A stretch of DNA of 64,000 nucleotides from Streptomyces albus subsp. chlorinus (GTDB lineage: Bacteria > Actinomycetota > Actinomycetes > Streptomycetales > Streptomycetaceae). The notes beneath the pieces were generated by a model that saw only the letters and a list, made by a program, of their open reading frames with translations, was not told where the DNA came from and did not search any database. Position numbers and translations under genes: made by a program. Location: the NCBI RefSeq assembly GCF_013302895.1, contig NZ_VJOK01000001.1, positions 7,239,378 to 7,303,377 of the forward strand, given 5' to 3'. Shown here piece by piece: positions 37,849 through 46,311 of this stretch; within the stretch, counting starts at the first letter, position 1, and every line of letters starts with the position of its first letter.

Positions 37849-39174
37849 TCAGGAGAGTTTGGGTGGTGACGCCGTGGGAGTGCCGGCGGCGACCGGCGTG
37901 CTCCGCGCCTCGGGGGCCCGGCCGAGCTGGGGACGCAGCCGCATGGCGGGGCGCTCGACAACATAGAAGCTCACCGTCGCGGCGGCCAGCGAGGTGAGCA
38001 GCACCAGAGCGAGCAGCGGGGCGAAGTCCGCGGTGCCCTGCGGGGTGTCGCCCCAGGCGTAATAGGCGTCCAGGACGAAGAGATGCCACAGGAAGACGCC
38101 GAAGGAGACCCTTCCGCAGAACTGGACCGGGCGGCTGGCGAGCACCATGTGGACGCGCGAACGTGGTTCCGCGGTCGTCGCGGTGAACGGGGTGACCAGC
38201 AGGACGCTGATGAGCAGGTACCACATCTTGGTCAGCAGCGCCTGCGGCACCGACGGGTAGTCGATGGTGTGCGGGCCGCCCAGTGGCGTGCAGGCGCAGG
38301 CGAAGACCGCCGCCGCCAGCAGCCAGGATGCCCCCGGGTGGGCGACCAGCCACCGGTAGGGTTCCCAGACCCGGATCCGCAGCTGGAGACAGACCGAGAA
38401 GGTGGCCAGGGCCATGCCCGCCGCGAAATAGACCAGGTACTCGGGCAGCCACAGGTAGATGAACGGATAGGCGCCCATACGCGGGAGATGGGACACCACC
38501 GTCCAGCCGACGCTGAGCACCGCGGCGGCCGCGAGTATCCACAGCGCACGACGAGTCCGGGCAGCGGTGTCCACGGCACGCCTCGCCCATGACGCGCACA
38601 GGGCGGCGAACAGCGGAAGCAGCAGATAGAAGCTGACCTCCACAGCGAGGCTCCAGGTCTGCCCCATGCCGGGGGGAAGAACGTCCTGCTGGTAGATGTG
38701 CAGAAGCAGCAGGGGCCGCACCACGTCCCACGGGCTGTGCAGCGAGTCCCGGGCGAGCAGGACCAGCGAGAAGATTGCCAGTACCCAGAAGGCCGGCATG
38801 ATGCGCAGTGCCCGCCGCCACAGGTACGGCCGTGTCGCCGGTGGCGGGGTGTCCGTCAGTGTGGCCATCACGAACGGCCGGTACAGCAGCATTCCGGAGA
38901 GCAGGAAGAACACCGGCAGTCCGACTTCCGCGTTGGCCAGTACGGCCGCGCCGACGGGGTTCCCCGACTGGTGCCACAGTGAAGAGGCGACCTCACCCGA
39001 ATAGACACCGACGTGATAGAAGAGGATCAGTAAAGCGGCGATGCCGCGTAGACCTTCGATTCCCGGGAAGAAGCGTCTCGGCGTCGGCGCGGTGGCGTAT
39101 GCGCTTGCGGCGGCGCCCGTTCCACCGGAATGCTGCGGGCGTTCGGCGCGCCTCAGTCTGCCGTCCTCACCCAT
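37849..39174 (-). CDS. Acyltransferase-3 (OafA/YrhL-like) membrane protein
   Basis: A 441-residue integral membrane protein with about ten hydrophobic helices. The catalytic-type motif FFPGIEGLRGIAALLILFYH (about residues 36-55), with the conserved R and H, and the second conserved region PYLWRRALRIMPAFW identify acyltransferase family 3, which O-acylates extracellular sugars, polysaccharides or secondary metabolites. ATG at 39174; longer starts add Pro/Arg-rich sequence. One leucine in the first helix is TTA (39031-39033), implying bldA-dependent expression. It is divergent from the ThiG-like gene, and it could act on that pathway's sugar, but this is speculation. Confidence 0.88.
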   Translation of the reverse strand: MGEDGRLRRAERPQHSGGTGAAASAYATAPTPRRFFPGIEGLRGIAALLILFYHVGVYSGEVASSLWHQSGNPVGAAVLANAEVGLPVFFLLSGMLLYRPFVMATLTDTPPPATRPYLWRRALRIMPAFWVLAIFSLVLLARDSLHSPWDVVRPLLLLHIYQQDVLPPGMGQTWSLAVEVSFYLLLPLFAALCASWARRAVDTAARTRRALWILAAAAVLSVGWTVVSHLPRMGAYPFIYLWLPEYLVYFAAGMALATFSVCLQLRIRVWEPYRWLVAHPGASWLLAAAVFACACTPLGGPHTIDYPSVPQALLTKMWYLLISVLLVTPFTATTAEPRSRVHMVLASRPVQFCGRVSFGVFLWHLFVLDAYYAWGDTPQGTADFAPLLALVLLTSLAAATVSFYVVERPAMRLRPQLGRAPEARSTPVAAGTPTASPPKLS

Positions 39175-39404
39175 CGGATTCCCCCATCCTTCGCTGTGAG
39201 GATGGACATGGTGCAGCACGAGGGGCCACGAGACGGGCGCGGCGAAAGGAAGACGACAGACTCCCGCGGGTTCCCCGGAACCGGAAGTCGCCGCCGGGCG
39301 CTGTGGCCTCAGCCCTCCGCGGCAGACGGAAGGGCGCCGTCTTCCGGAGCGTGGAAAGAGCCCGGACAGGAACGGCTGACAGGTCCTCCTCCCCGCTGTC
39401 CAAT

Positions 39405-39436
39405 GTTGCGGCAACGTGACGCGGCTGTTGCCGCGT
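39405..39436. promoter_or_regulatory. Two dyads upstream of the ThiG-like gene
   Basis: Two inverted repeats lie 35-66 bases before the start at 39471: GTTGC-G-GCAAC (39405-39415), and a perfect 7-bp repeat ACGCGGC-TGTT-GCCGCGT (39419-39436). They could be an operator pair or a small hairpin in the 5' leader. No known riboswitch fold is apparent; in particular I see no thiamine-box signature. Confidence 0.4.
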
Positions 39437-39470
39437 ACCGCTTCTTCCACGGACCTATGGGGATGATCCC

Positions 39471-40244
39471 TTGACCACTCACAGTTCCGCGTCCACCGAG
39501 ATCCTCGACGAGCCCTGGCTCAGAATCGGCGAACACGTCTTCCGTTCCCGGCTCATCGTCGGCATCGAGCAGTACGACTCCGTGCCCGTGGTGCGGGACG
39601 TGCTCACGGTCACGGGGGCCGATGTCTTCATCACCACGGTCGACCCGGACAACCGACGCAGCAGCCTGCTGCTCTCGGACCTGGACAACGCGCTGGACCT
39701 CGACCGGTTCGTCTGGATAGGAACGACTTCCTTCTCCCGTTCCAAGGACAGCGCCCTGCGCACGGCCGAGATCCTGCGTGACTCGCTGGGCATCGGCATC
39801 CTGAAGCTGGACGTGCGCGGCGAGGACAACGTGCCGGACAACCAGCAGACCGTCGAGGCGGCCCACGAACTGCGCGACAAGGGCTGGGAACTGCTGCCGT
39901 TCATCCTGCCCGACCTGAAGACCGCCATGGCACTGGAAGAGGCCGGCTGCGCCGCCTTGCGCGTGATGGCGGCGCCGGTGGGCTCCGGACACGGCATCAT
40001 CGACCCGGGACCCATCCAGGAGATCATCGACGCCTCCAGTGTCCCGGTCGTCGTCGAGGGCGGGCTCGGCAGTGCCAAGCACGTCGCGCTCGCGATGGAG
40101 ATGGGTGCCGCGGCCACGCTCGTCAACACCGCGCTGGTGAAGGCCAAGGACCCGATGAAGATGGCGCTCGCCATGCGGCACGCGACCACCGCGGGGCGGC
40201 TCGCCTACGAGTCGGGACCGATGCCCGAGAAGCTCGCCGCCTGA
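39471..40244 (+). CDS. ThiG/BexX-like 2-thiosugar synthase
   Basis: A 257-residue (beta/alpha)8 protein of the thiazole synthase fold. The Schiff-base Lys lies in GILKLDVRGEDN, aligned with the WVKLEVIGD of ThiG; APVGSGHGI and LVNTALVKAKDP are also conserved, while the N-terminal GTGK of ThiG is replaced by GIEQ. No thiS, thiO or other thiamine gene is present. Its partner downstream is a trehalose-phosphate-synthase-like glycosyltransferase, the same pairing as bexX-bexG2 in BE-7585A, where BexX replaces O2 of glucose-6-phosphate with sulfur from a carrier protein. That function is inferred here. TTG is the only in-frame start that fits; an ATG at 39463 is out of frame. Confidence 0.8.
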   Translation: MTTHSSASTEILDEPWLRIGEHVFRSRLIVGIEQYDSVPVVRDVLTVTGADVFITTVDPDNRRSSLLLSDLDNALDLDRFVWIGTTSFSRSKDSALRTAEILRDSLGIGILKLDVRGEDNVPDNQQTVEAAHELRDKGWELLPFILPDLKTAMALEEAGCAALRVMAAPVGSGHGIIDPGPIQEIIDASSVPVVVEGGLGSAKHVALAMEMGAAATLVNTALVKAKDPMKMALAMRHATTAGRLAYESGPMPEKLAA

Positions 40245-40421
40245 GGCATCGACCGCGCCACGACGTACGCCATCGGCACCGGCCGGCCGGGGGGCCGGCC
40301 GAGAGCCGCCGCGATGCCGGCCGAGGAGCCCGGGAGGAACCGGGGCCTCTCGGTCGGCGGACGAGGGGAGGACCTTGAGGCTGATCCGTTGTGCAGTGAA
40401 CTGCCCCACCGGAGGCGCTCG

Positions 40422-41708
40422 GTGAGCAGTGCTGCCACCCCGGACCATGTTCCACCCACAACCGAACCGGACAACCCGTGGCGGGGCGTACCGGCGTTCC
40501 TCGCCGGTGCCACCGCCTTGGCCAGTATCGGACTGGCGGCGGGCGGCACGGCCGGCGCCCTGCTCGCCACCGAACTGGCCGGCACCCCATCCGTGGCCGG
40601 CCTGCCCGTGGCCCTGCATCTGGGCGGCTCGGCCGTCGGCGCGCTCCTGGTGTCGCACCAGGCGGGTCTCGGCCACCGGGGGCGCGGCCTGGCCCTCGGA
40701 CTGCTCCTGGGCGCCGTGGGCGCCTTGACCGTCGTGTTCGCCGCGCGGCAGGGGAGCCTGCCGGTGATGCTCGTCGGCAGCACCCTGCTCGGAACCGCCA
40801 ACTCCTCCATCTTCCTCGTCCGCTACGCGGCGGCGCAGGCGGTGGGGGAGGGAAGCCGGGGGAGAGCGGTGGGCGCGGTGTTCCTGGCCACCGCGTTCGG
40901 CGCGGTGGTGAGCCCGCTGCTGCTCGGCCCCAGCGGCTCGGTCGCAGGTGCGATGGACCTGCCCGCGCTCTCCGGCCTGTACCTGGTGGCTCTGGTCACC
41001 TTCGGCTCTTCCGCCCTGCTGCTCGCCGCGGGATCGACACCGCGGACGCCCCTGCTGGGCCGGGCCGCGCGGATACTCACCTCCGGCGCCCGTCATACCC
41101 GGGGCGCGGCCGGACTGCTGTCGGCGCTGCGCGAGCCGGCCACCATGGTCGCGCTGAGCGCGCTGGCCGGGACCAACTTCGTCATGGTCGGCATCATGAC
41201 GATCGCGCCCGTCCACCTCGACCAGCACGGCGCCGGTCACGGCACCGTCGGGTTGCTGGTCGCGCTGCACGTCGTGGGGATGTTCGCCCCCGCGCCGCTC
41301 ACCGGCCGGGTGGCCGACCGGCACGGGCCCGTGCCGGTCGTACTGGTCGGCGCGGTGGTCTCCCTGACGGCCTGTGTGCTGGGTGCTTTGAGCGACGGCC
41401 ACGCGACAGCGCTGACGACCACCTACCTCGTGCTGGCGGGGCTCGGCTGGAACTGCGGCGTGGTCGGCGCCAGCACGCTGCTGACCGGAGCGGTTCCCGA
41501 CGGGCTGCGCCCCCACGCGGAGGGGATCGGCGAGGCGACGATGGGCACGGCCGCCGTGGTGGTCGCCCCTCTCGTCGCCGCGCTTCCCGGTGCGTGGGGC
41601 TACCACCTGCTGGCCCTGTGTGCCGCGGCGTTGACAGCGCTCGCCCTCGTCCAGCTGCGCCGCGTCGCGGCCAGAGTGCTCCACCAGACCCCAAGGACGC
41701 TGACATGA
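40422..41708 (+). CDS. MFS transporter
   Basis: A 428-residue membrane protein with about twelve hydrophobic helices and the MFS motif A-like loop GRVADRHGPVPV between helices of the C-terminal half. It resembles proton-coupled drug or sugar efflux proteins. GTG at 40422 has GGAGG six bases upstream and is better than the upstream ATG at 40314. The stop overlaps the next start (ATGA). Sitting between the ThiG-like and glycosyltransferase genes, it probably exports the product they make, or gives self-protection. Confidence 0.88.
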   Translation: MSSAATPDHVPPTTEPDNPWRGVPAFLAGATALASIGLAAGGTAGALLATELAGTPSVAGLPVALHLGGSAVGALLVSHQAGLGHRGRGLALGLLLGAVGALTVVFAARQGSLPVMLVGSTLLGTANSSIFLVRYAAAQAVGEGSRGRAVGAVFLATAFGAVVSPLLLGPSGSVAGAMDLPALSGLYLVALVTFGSSALLLAAGSTPRTPLLGRAARILTSGARHTRGAAGLLSALREPATMVALSALAGTNFVMVGIMTIAPVHLDQHGAGHGTVGLLVALHVVGMFAPAPLTGRVADRHGPVPVVLVGAVVSLTACVLGALSDGHATALTTTYLVLAGLGWNCGVVGASTLLTGAVPDGLRPHAEGIGEATMGTAAVVVAPLVAALPGAWGYHLLALCAAALTALALVQLRRVAARVLHQTPRTLT

Positions 41709-43102
41709 AGATACTGACCTGCAGCAACAGTTGCCCGCAGTGGGAAGACGGGCAGCTCAATCCCCGCTCACCCGGTGGCCTGGTGCCCATGCTGATCGCG
41801 CTGCTCAACGAGCACGGCGGGGAGTGGGTCTTCACCGCGCCGCCGGGCAGCGACATGTCCGAGTCCGTGTCCCTGGACGGCGGCATCACGCTGCACCCCG
41901 TGGCACTGGACGAGGAACTGCGGCGCCGCCACTACGACACGATCTCCATCCAGTTGCTGCTCGGCATGCTCCACTACATGCACGACACCTCCGTCGAGCC
42001 CGTCTTCGACAGCGCGCTCGGTGACGCCTGGGCGGGATACGAGACCGTGAACCGGCAGTACGCCAAGCGGCTCACCGAACTGTCCGCCAACAGCGCCGAC
42101 GAGCTGATCCTGCTGAACGACCCGCACCTCATGCTGGTCCCGGAGTTCTTCGCCTCCCAGCAGGTGCGCAGGAAGAGCAAGCTCACCTACTTCCTGGGCA
42201 CGCCGTGGTGCGAGCCCGACTACTTCACCGTCCTCCCCGCGCACGTCCGCACCCGGATCCTGGAATCGCTCCTCGCGTGCGATGTCGTCGGCTTCCACGC
42301 CCGGCGCTGGTCGGACGCGTTCCTCGCCTGCTGTGCCAGGTTCCTGCCGCAGGCCGAGGTCGAGGGCGACACCGTCACCCACCGCGGGCATGTCACCCGT
42401 CTGGTGTCCGTGCCGTTCCCGCTGGACGTGGACGTGCTGGACACGATGGTGGAGGAGCCCGCGACCGACCGGTGGACCGAGCGGCTGGCCCGGATGGCGG
42501 CCGGCCGGCGCGTGATGGTGCGGGCGGACCGGATCGACCTGTGGAAGAACATGCCCCGTGGCTTCGCCGCCTACGAAGCCGCTCTGGAGCGCGATCCACG
42601 GCTGGCCGAGGAGTGCTGGTTCGTCGCCGTGGCCACACCGGCGAGCCGCGCCGCCGGCCGGCATCTGGCCTACCAGCAGGCCACCGAGGCGGCGATCCAC
42701 CGCATCAACGAGCGCTTCGGCGCACCGGGCAGGGAGGCGGCCACTCTCGTCCAGCCCGGCAAGGGCCGCGATTCGCGCAACTGCGTCGTCGCCGCGCTGC
42801 GGATGAGTACCGCCGCGGTCGTCAACTCCACGTACGACGGCCTGAACCTGTTCGCGAAGGAGGCGGCTTATCTGCTGCGTGACGACGCCTCGCTGCTGCT
42901 GTCCGCCAACGCGGGGGTGCACGAGCAGCTCGGTGCCTTCGCTCTCACCCTCGACCCGTTCGACATCGACCAGACGAGCCGCGTGATGGAGCAGGCCCTG
43001 CGCGCTGCCGGTGGTGCGGCCGGTGGCAGCGCGCAGGAGAGGCGTGCGCTGCTCCGCTCCGAGAGCGCGGAAGAGTGGCTCAAGGCCGTCTTCCGTCTGT
43101 GA
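41705..43102 (+). CDS. Trehalose-6-phosphate-synthase-like (GT20) glycosyltransferase
   Basis: A 465-residue GT-B glycosyltransferase. OtsA-type landmarks: FLGTPWCEPDYFTVLP (OtsA FLHIPFPTPEIFNALP), RADRIDLWKNMP (OtsA VERLDYSKGLP, with the Arg and Lys that bind the nucleotide-sugar phosphates), DGLNLFAKEA (OtsA DGMNLVAKE) and LSANAGVHEQLG. The N-terminus lacks the usual OtsA SNR start. GT20 relatives include BexG2 (UDP-glucose plus 2-thioglucose-6-phosphate) and the pseudo-glycosyltransferase VldE. Coupling to the MFS gene by ATGA, and the ThiG-like gene upstream, favour a 2-thiotrehalose-type product; ordinary trehalose-6-phosphate synthesis is the alternative. Confidence 0.82.
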   Translation: MKILTCSNSCPQWEDGQLNPRSPGGLVPMLIALLNEHGGEWVFTAPPGSDMSESVSLDGGITLHPVALDEELRRRHYDTISIQLLLGMLHYMHDTSVEPVFDSALGDAWAGYETVNRQYAKRLTELSANSADELILLNDPHLMLVPEFFASQQVRRKSKLTYFLGTPWCEPDYFTVLPAHVRTRILESLLACDVVGFHARRWSDAFLACCARFLPQAEVEGDTVTHRGHVTRLVSVPFPLDVDVLDTMVEEPATDRWTERLARMAAGRRVMVRADRIDLWKNMPRGFAAYEAALERDPRLAEECWFVAVATPASRAAGRHLAYQQATEAAIHRINERFGAPGREAATLVQPGKGRDSRNCVVAALRMSTAAVVNSTYDGLNLFAKEAAYLLRDDASLLLSANAGVHEQLGAFALTLDPFDIDQTSRVMEQALRAAGGAAGGSAQERRALLRSESAEEWLKAVFRL

Positions 43103-43120
43103 GGCCCGCCGGGCACGTAT

Positions 43121-43160
43121 AAGGGGGCGGTGCCGCGTGTGTGCGCGGCACCGCCCCCTT
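43121..43160. terminator. Strong bidirectional terminator
   Basis: A perfect 17-bp inverted repeat (43121-43137 and 43144-43160) with a 6-nt TGTGTG loop. It begins with AA and ends with TT, and sits between the end of the glycosyltransferase gene and the end of the convergent oxidoreductase gene. It separates the thiosugar set from the saframycin-like cluster. Confidence 0.9.
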
Positions 43161-43166
43161 CGCCGG

Positions 43167-44690
43167 TCAGCTTCCGATGCTCTGGCCGAACCGGAAGAAG
43201 TTGTCGGGGTCGTAGGCCCGTTTCACCTCGGTGAGCCGCGCGTAGTTCTCCCCGTAGTAAGCCGTCCGCCAGTCGTCGAGATGCGGGTCGGGGAAGTTGA
43301 TGTAGTTCTCGGGGATCCCGTACCGGTCGCACACCTCGAAGGCCTTGTCGGCCCACGACTGCGCGGCCCCGCGGCTGTCCGCGTCGGGTGTGTCGTCGTT
43401 CAGTCCGACGGTGTACCCGATGTAGTACTGCGACGTCCGGTGCACGTACGCGGTCTCGGAACGGCCCACCCGGTTGGCCGCGCCGCCCAGCGCGAAGAAG
43501 GTCAGGTAGCGGAACTGCTCCTTGACGCGGTCGGCGCCGAACGCCTCGATCAGTTCCCGTACCGCGGTGCGCGTAAGCGGCCGGTCGGCCAGCCGTCCGC
43601 GGTCCACCGCGAAGTGGTACCGGGGCAGCTTCGCCTCGGGGTTGTTGCCCACCAGGTGGCACTCCTCGACGGAGAAGTCCTCGCACTCGTAGAACTGCAT
43701 CGAAGCCTGGTCGTAGGGGAGGTCGGCGATGTCCTCGGTGGCCGGCCGCCGCCCGATCGCGTCGACGAGTTCGTCACGGGCGGCCCGGAAGCCGGCTTCG
43801 CCGCCGAGGTAGGCACCCTGGAGGAGCAGCTGCGGCACCGCCTCAGGTGTCGACTCCGCCATGAACATCACCAGGGTCGATCCCCAGGAGTCGGGGGCGT
43901 GCGGCAGCCATTCCAGGTAGGCCTGGGTGACGTCGAGCGCGTCCTCCCACTTCCACGTCAGGTTGAAGTTGACCAGCGAGGGGATGGAGACGGGCTCGAC
44001 CTGGAACTCGGTGACGATGCCGAAGTTGCCGCCACCGCCGCCCCGCAGCGCCCAGAAGAGATCGGCCTCGGACTTCTCCGAGGCCCGTACCACGCTGCCG
44101 TCGGCGAGCACCACCTCGGCGGACCGGAGCTTGTCGGAGCCCATGCCGTACTTGCGGGTCGCCCAGCCGATGCCGCCGCCCAGGATGTATCCACCCGGGC
44201 AGACCGTCGGGCAGAGCCCCGAGATGGTCTGCAGACCGTGCGGCGCCAACTGGGAGACGATGTCCACGGCCTGCGCGCCCGGACCCAGACGGACCGAGCC
44301 GTGATGCGGGCGGACCCGGTTCATCCGGGAGACGTCCACCACGAGACCGGGTGTGGTGGACCAGCCGGCGAAGTTGTGGCCGCCGCTGCGGGCGGCGACC
44401 GGCAGCCCGTGCTTGTCCGCGAACCGCAGACACCGCGCCACGTCCCCGGCCGTCTCGCAGTACGCGACCGCCTGGGGACTGACCGAGTCGAACTGGCCCA
44501 GCACCATCCTCTTGGCCTGCTCGTAGCCGCGGTCGGCGGGCAGGACCACGTCGCCGCGCAAGGTGTCCCGCAGCTTGTCCCAGGGGAGGCGCTCGCGCGC
44601 CAGGCCGAGCCCCACTTGCGCCTCGGCGCCGATGACACCCGCTGCCGCCACCCCGGTTCCCAGGCGGAGAATCGTACGTCGGTCCAACAC
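43167..44690 (-). CDS. sfmCy2: Tat-exported BBE-type FAD-linked oxidoreductase (SfmCy2-like)
   Basis: A 507-residue berberine-bridge-type flavoenzyme. The N-terminus (VLDRRTILRLGTGVAAAGVI) is a twin-arginine signal, so it should be exported folded. The FAD domain has both covalent attachment sites: His in ARSGGHNFAGW and Cys in SGLCPTVCPGG. GGGIGWATRKYG and the C-terminal ARLTEVKRAYDPDNFFRF are family hallmarks. In saframycin biosynthesis, as I recall the published work, a secreted FAD-linked oxidoreductase deaminates the N-terminal residue after the leader is removed; the matching SfmE-like peptidase is encoded at 60170. GTG start. It is last in a leftward arm with the monooxygenase and P450. 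The symbol is by homology. Confidence 0.87.
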   Translation of the reverse strand: MLDRRTILRLGTGVAAAGVIGAEAQVGLGLARERLPWDKLRDTLRGDVVLPADRGYEQAKRMVLGQFDSVSPQAVAYCETAGDVARCLRFADKHGLPVAARSGGHNFAGWSTTPGLVVDVSRMNRVRPHHGSVRLGPGAQAVDIVSQLAPHGLQTISGLCPTVCPGGYILGGGIGWATRKYGMGSDKLRSAEVVLADGSVVRASEKSEADLFWALRGGGGGNFGIVTEFQVEPVSIPSLVNFNLTWKWEDALDVTQAYLEWLPHAPDSWGSTLVMFMAESTPEAVPQLLLQGAYLGGEAGFRAARDELVDAIGRRPATEDIADLPYDQASMQFYECEDFSVEECHLVGNNPEAKLPRYHFAVDRGRLADRPLTRTAVRELIEAFGADRVKEQFRYLTFFALGGAANRVGRSETAYVHRTSQYYIGYTVGLNDDTPDADSRGAAQSWADKAFEVCDRYGIPENYINFPDPHLDDWRTAYYGENYARLTEVKRAYDPDNFFRFGQSIGS

Positions 44691-44747
44691 GGAAGGTTCC
44701 CTTCGGATCTCGTGGTTGTCGGAACGTGCGAGGAGGGTGAGGAGGAG

Positions 44748-46262
44748 TCAGCGGTCCGTCCGGCCGTTCCCGGCGGCGCCGCACCAGCGGGTCAGTGCCT
44801 TCCGCAGACCGTCGGGGTCCTCGGCGTCACCGGCCCATGCCACATAACCGTCCGGGCGGGCGAGCAGCACCTCGGGCAGCCGGACCCTGCCCTGCGCGTT
44901 GCTGTGCGCGGTGTGGACGCGGTCGCCCCAGCCGCCGGCCGCGAGCGTCGCCGCCCGGCCGCCGGGGGACTGGTCCAGCAGGACGAACCGCCGCTCCCGG
45001 AAGAGTTCGAACAACCGCCCGCCCCGCCGTCCGCCGCCGTGCAAGGTCGCGTCCGGCACCCGGGTGCCCACCAGGGGGTTCCGTTCGAAGCCTGCGGGCG
45101 GGGGGTAGCGCAGCGTGAAGTTGGCGAACTCCTTCAGCACCGGGGTCTGCAGCGGCCCGATGCGTCCGCCCTTCATGATGAGCCACCGCGCCAGCCGGGC
45201 GGGCGGTGAGTCCGAGGTCTCGAAACGGAAGTTCATGTCAGTCTTGCGCAACGTGGCCTCGGCGATCGGCAGCCTCTCCCGCTCGTAGGAGTCCAGCAGG
45301 CCGTCGGGCGCCCACCCGCGCAGCTCGGCCACCAGTTTCCAGCCGAGGTTCATGGCGTCCTGGATGCCCACTTGCAGCCCCTGCCCGCCGGAGGGGATGT
45401 GCGTGTGGGCGGCGTCGCCGGCCAGGAGGACCCGGCCGCGCCGGTACTGGGCGGCATGCCGCTGCGCACTGCGGAACCGGGAGAGCCACAGCGGATCGTA
45501 GGGGGCGAGGTCCAGGCCGAGGATGCCGCGGATACTGTCCGAGGCGTCCTCCAGCGTCAGGGGCTGCTCCACCGGGACGCCCATCTTCTCCCGGTCGAGG
45601 ATGATGAGGCGGAACGTGCCGTCCCCGAAGGGATAGGCGGCCACCATGCCCCGCCGGGTGATCCGCGCGTACACCTCCGGCTCCGGGGGGTTGCCCAGCG
45701 GGGCGTCCACGATCATCAGGGACTGGTGGTAGTCGCGCCCGGGGAAGGGGATGCCCAGACTCTGCCGCACCGTGCTGCGGACCCCGTCGCAGCCGACCAG
45801 GAAGTCGGCCCGCTCGGTGCGCCGGACACCGTCGGAGCCGGTGACCTCGACCCGGACCGCGTCCGGGCCCGGGTGCACGCCGGTGACCTCGGCGCCCCGC
45901 TCGATCTCCGCGCCCGTCTCCAGTGCCGCCTTCTCCAGCAGCTCCTCGGTGCGCGACTGGGGGAGGATCAGGATGTAGGGGAACGGGGTGTCCAGGCGGC
46001 GGTAGTCCAGGTGGCCGCGCAGGTCCCCGAGCGGCGGGCGGGTGCAGGGGAGCCCCGCGTCGAGGTAGGGGTCCAGCTGCCCGCGCATGTCCAGCAGTTC
46101 CATCGTGCGGGGCATGAGGCCGAAGGCGCGGGACCACGGTGAGGGCTGGCGCCGCTTCTCGACGACGCGGCACCGGATACCGGCACCGCTGAGTTCGGAG
46201 GCGAGGGCCAGGCCGGTGGGACCCGCGCCGGAAACAATGACCGTGGGCGTATCGGTGGACAC
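44748..46262 (-). CDS. sfmO2: FAD-dependent aromatic hydroxylase (SfmO2-like)
   Basis: A 504-residue class A flavin monooxygenase of the PheA/TfdB/RdmE group. FAD-binding GAGPTGLALASEL (about residue 12), the DG motif FLVGCDGVRSTVRQ and the second FAD motif LLAGDAAHTHIPSGGQGLQVG are all intact, followed by the thioredoxin-like C-terminal domain. It uses NAD(P)H and oxygen to hydroxylate phenols. In the saframycin pathway SfmO2 hydroxylates an aromatic ring on the way to the quinone, which is the likely role here. It sits 57 bp from the BBE oxidoreductase and 49 bp from the P450 on the same strand. The symbol is by homology. Confidence 0.85.
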   Translation of the reverse strand: MSTDTPTVIVSGAGPTGLALASELSGAGIRCRVVEKRRQPSPWSRAFGLMPRTMELLDMRGQLDPYLDAGLPCTRPPLGDLRGHLDYRRLDTPFPYILILPQSRTEELLEKAALETGAEIERGAEVTGVHPGPDAVRVEVTGSDGVRRTERADFLVGCDGVRSTVRQSLGIPFPGRDYHQSLMIVDAPLGNPPEPEVYARITRRGMVAAYPFGDGTFRLIILDREKMGVPVEQPLTLEDASDSIRGILGLDLAPYDPLWLSRFRSAQRHAAQYRRGRVLLAGDAAHTHIPSGGQGLQVGIQDAMNLGWKLVAELRGWAPDGLLDSYERERLPIAEATLRKTDMNFRFETSDSPPARLARWLIMKGGRIGPLQTPVLKEFANFTLRYPPPAGFERNPLVGTRVPDATLHGGGRRGGRLFELFRERRFVLLDQSPGGRAATLAAGGWGDRVHTAHSNAQGRVRLPEVLLARPDGYVAWAGDAEDPDGLRKALTRWCGAAGNGRTDR

Positions 46263-46311
46263 GAGGACTCCTGATGGTGCTCTGTCAGTGGGGGCGGCCG
46301 GATCCGGCCGG

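Noticed and set aside
39471..40244. Housekeeping thiamine thiazole synthase ThiG
   Set aside because: No thiS, thiO, thiF or thiamine riboswitch is near, the N-terminal GTGK is lost, and the partner is a GT20 glycosyltransferase. It remains a fallback.
41705..43102. Ordinary trehalose-6-phosphate synthase OtsA
   Set aside because: The usual N-terminal motif is missing, no otsB is present, and the gene is coupled to the MFS and ThiG-like genes. It is not fully excluded.
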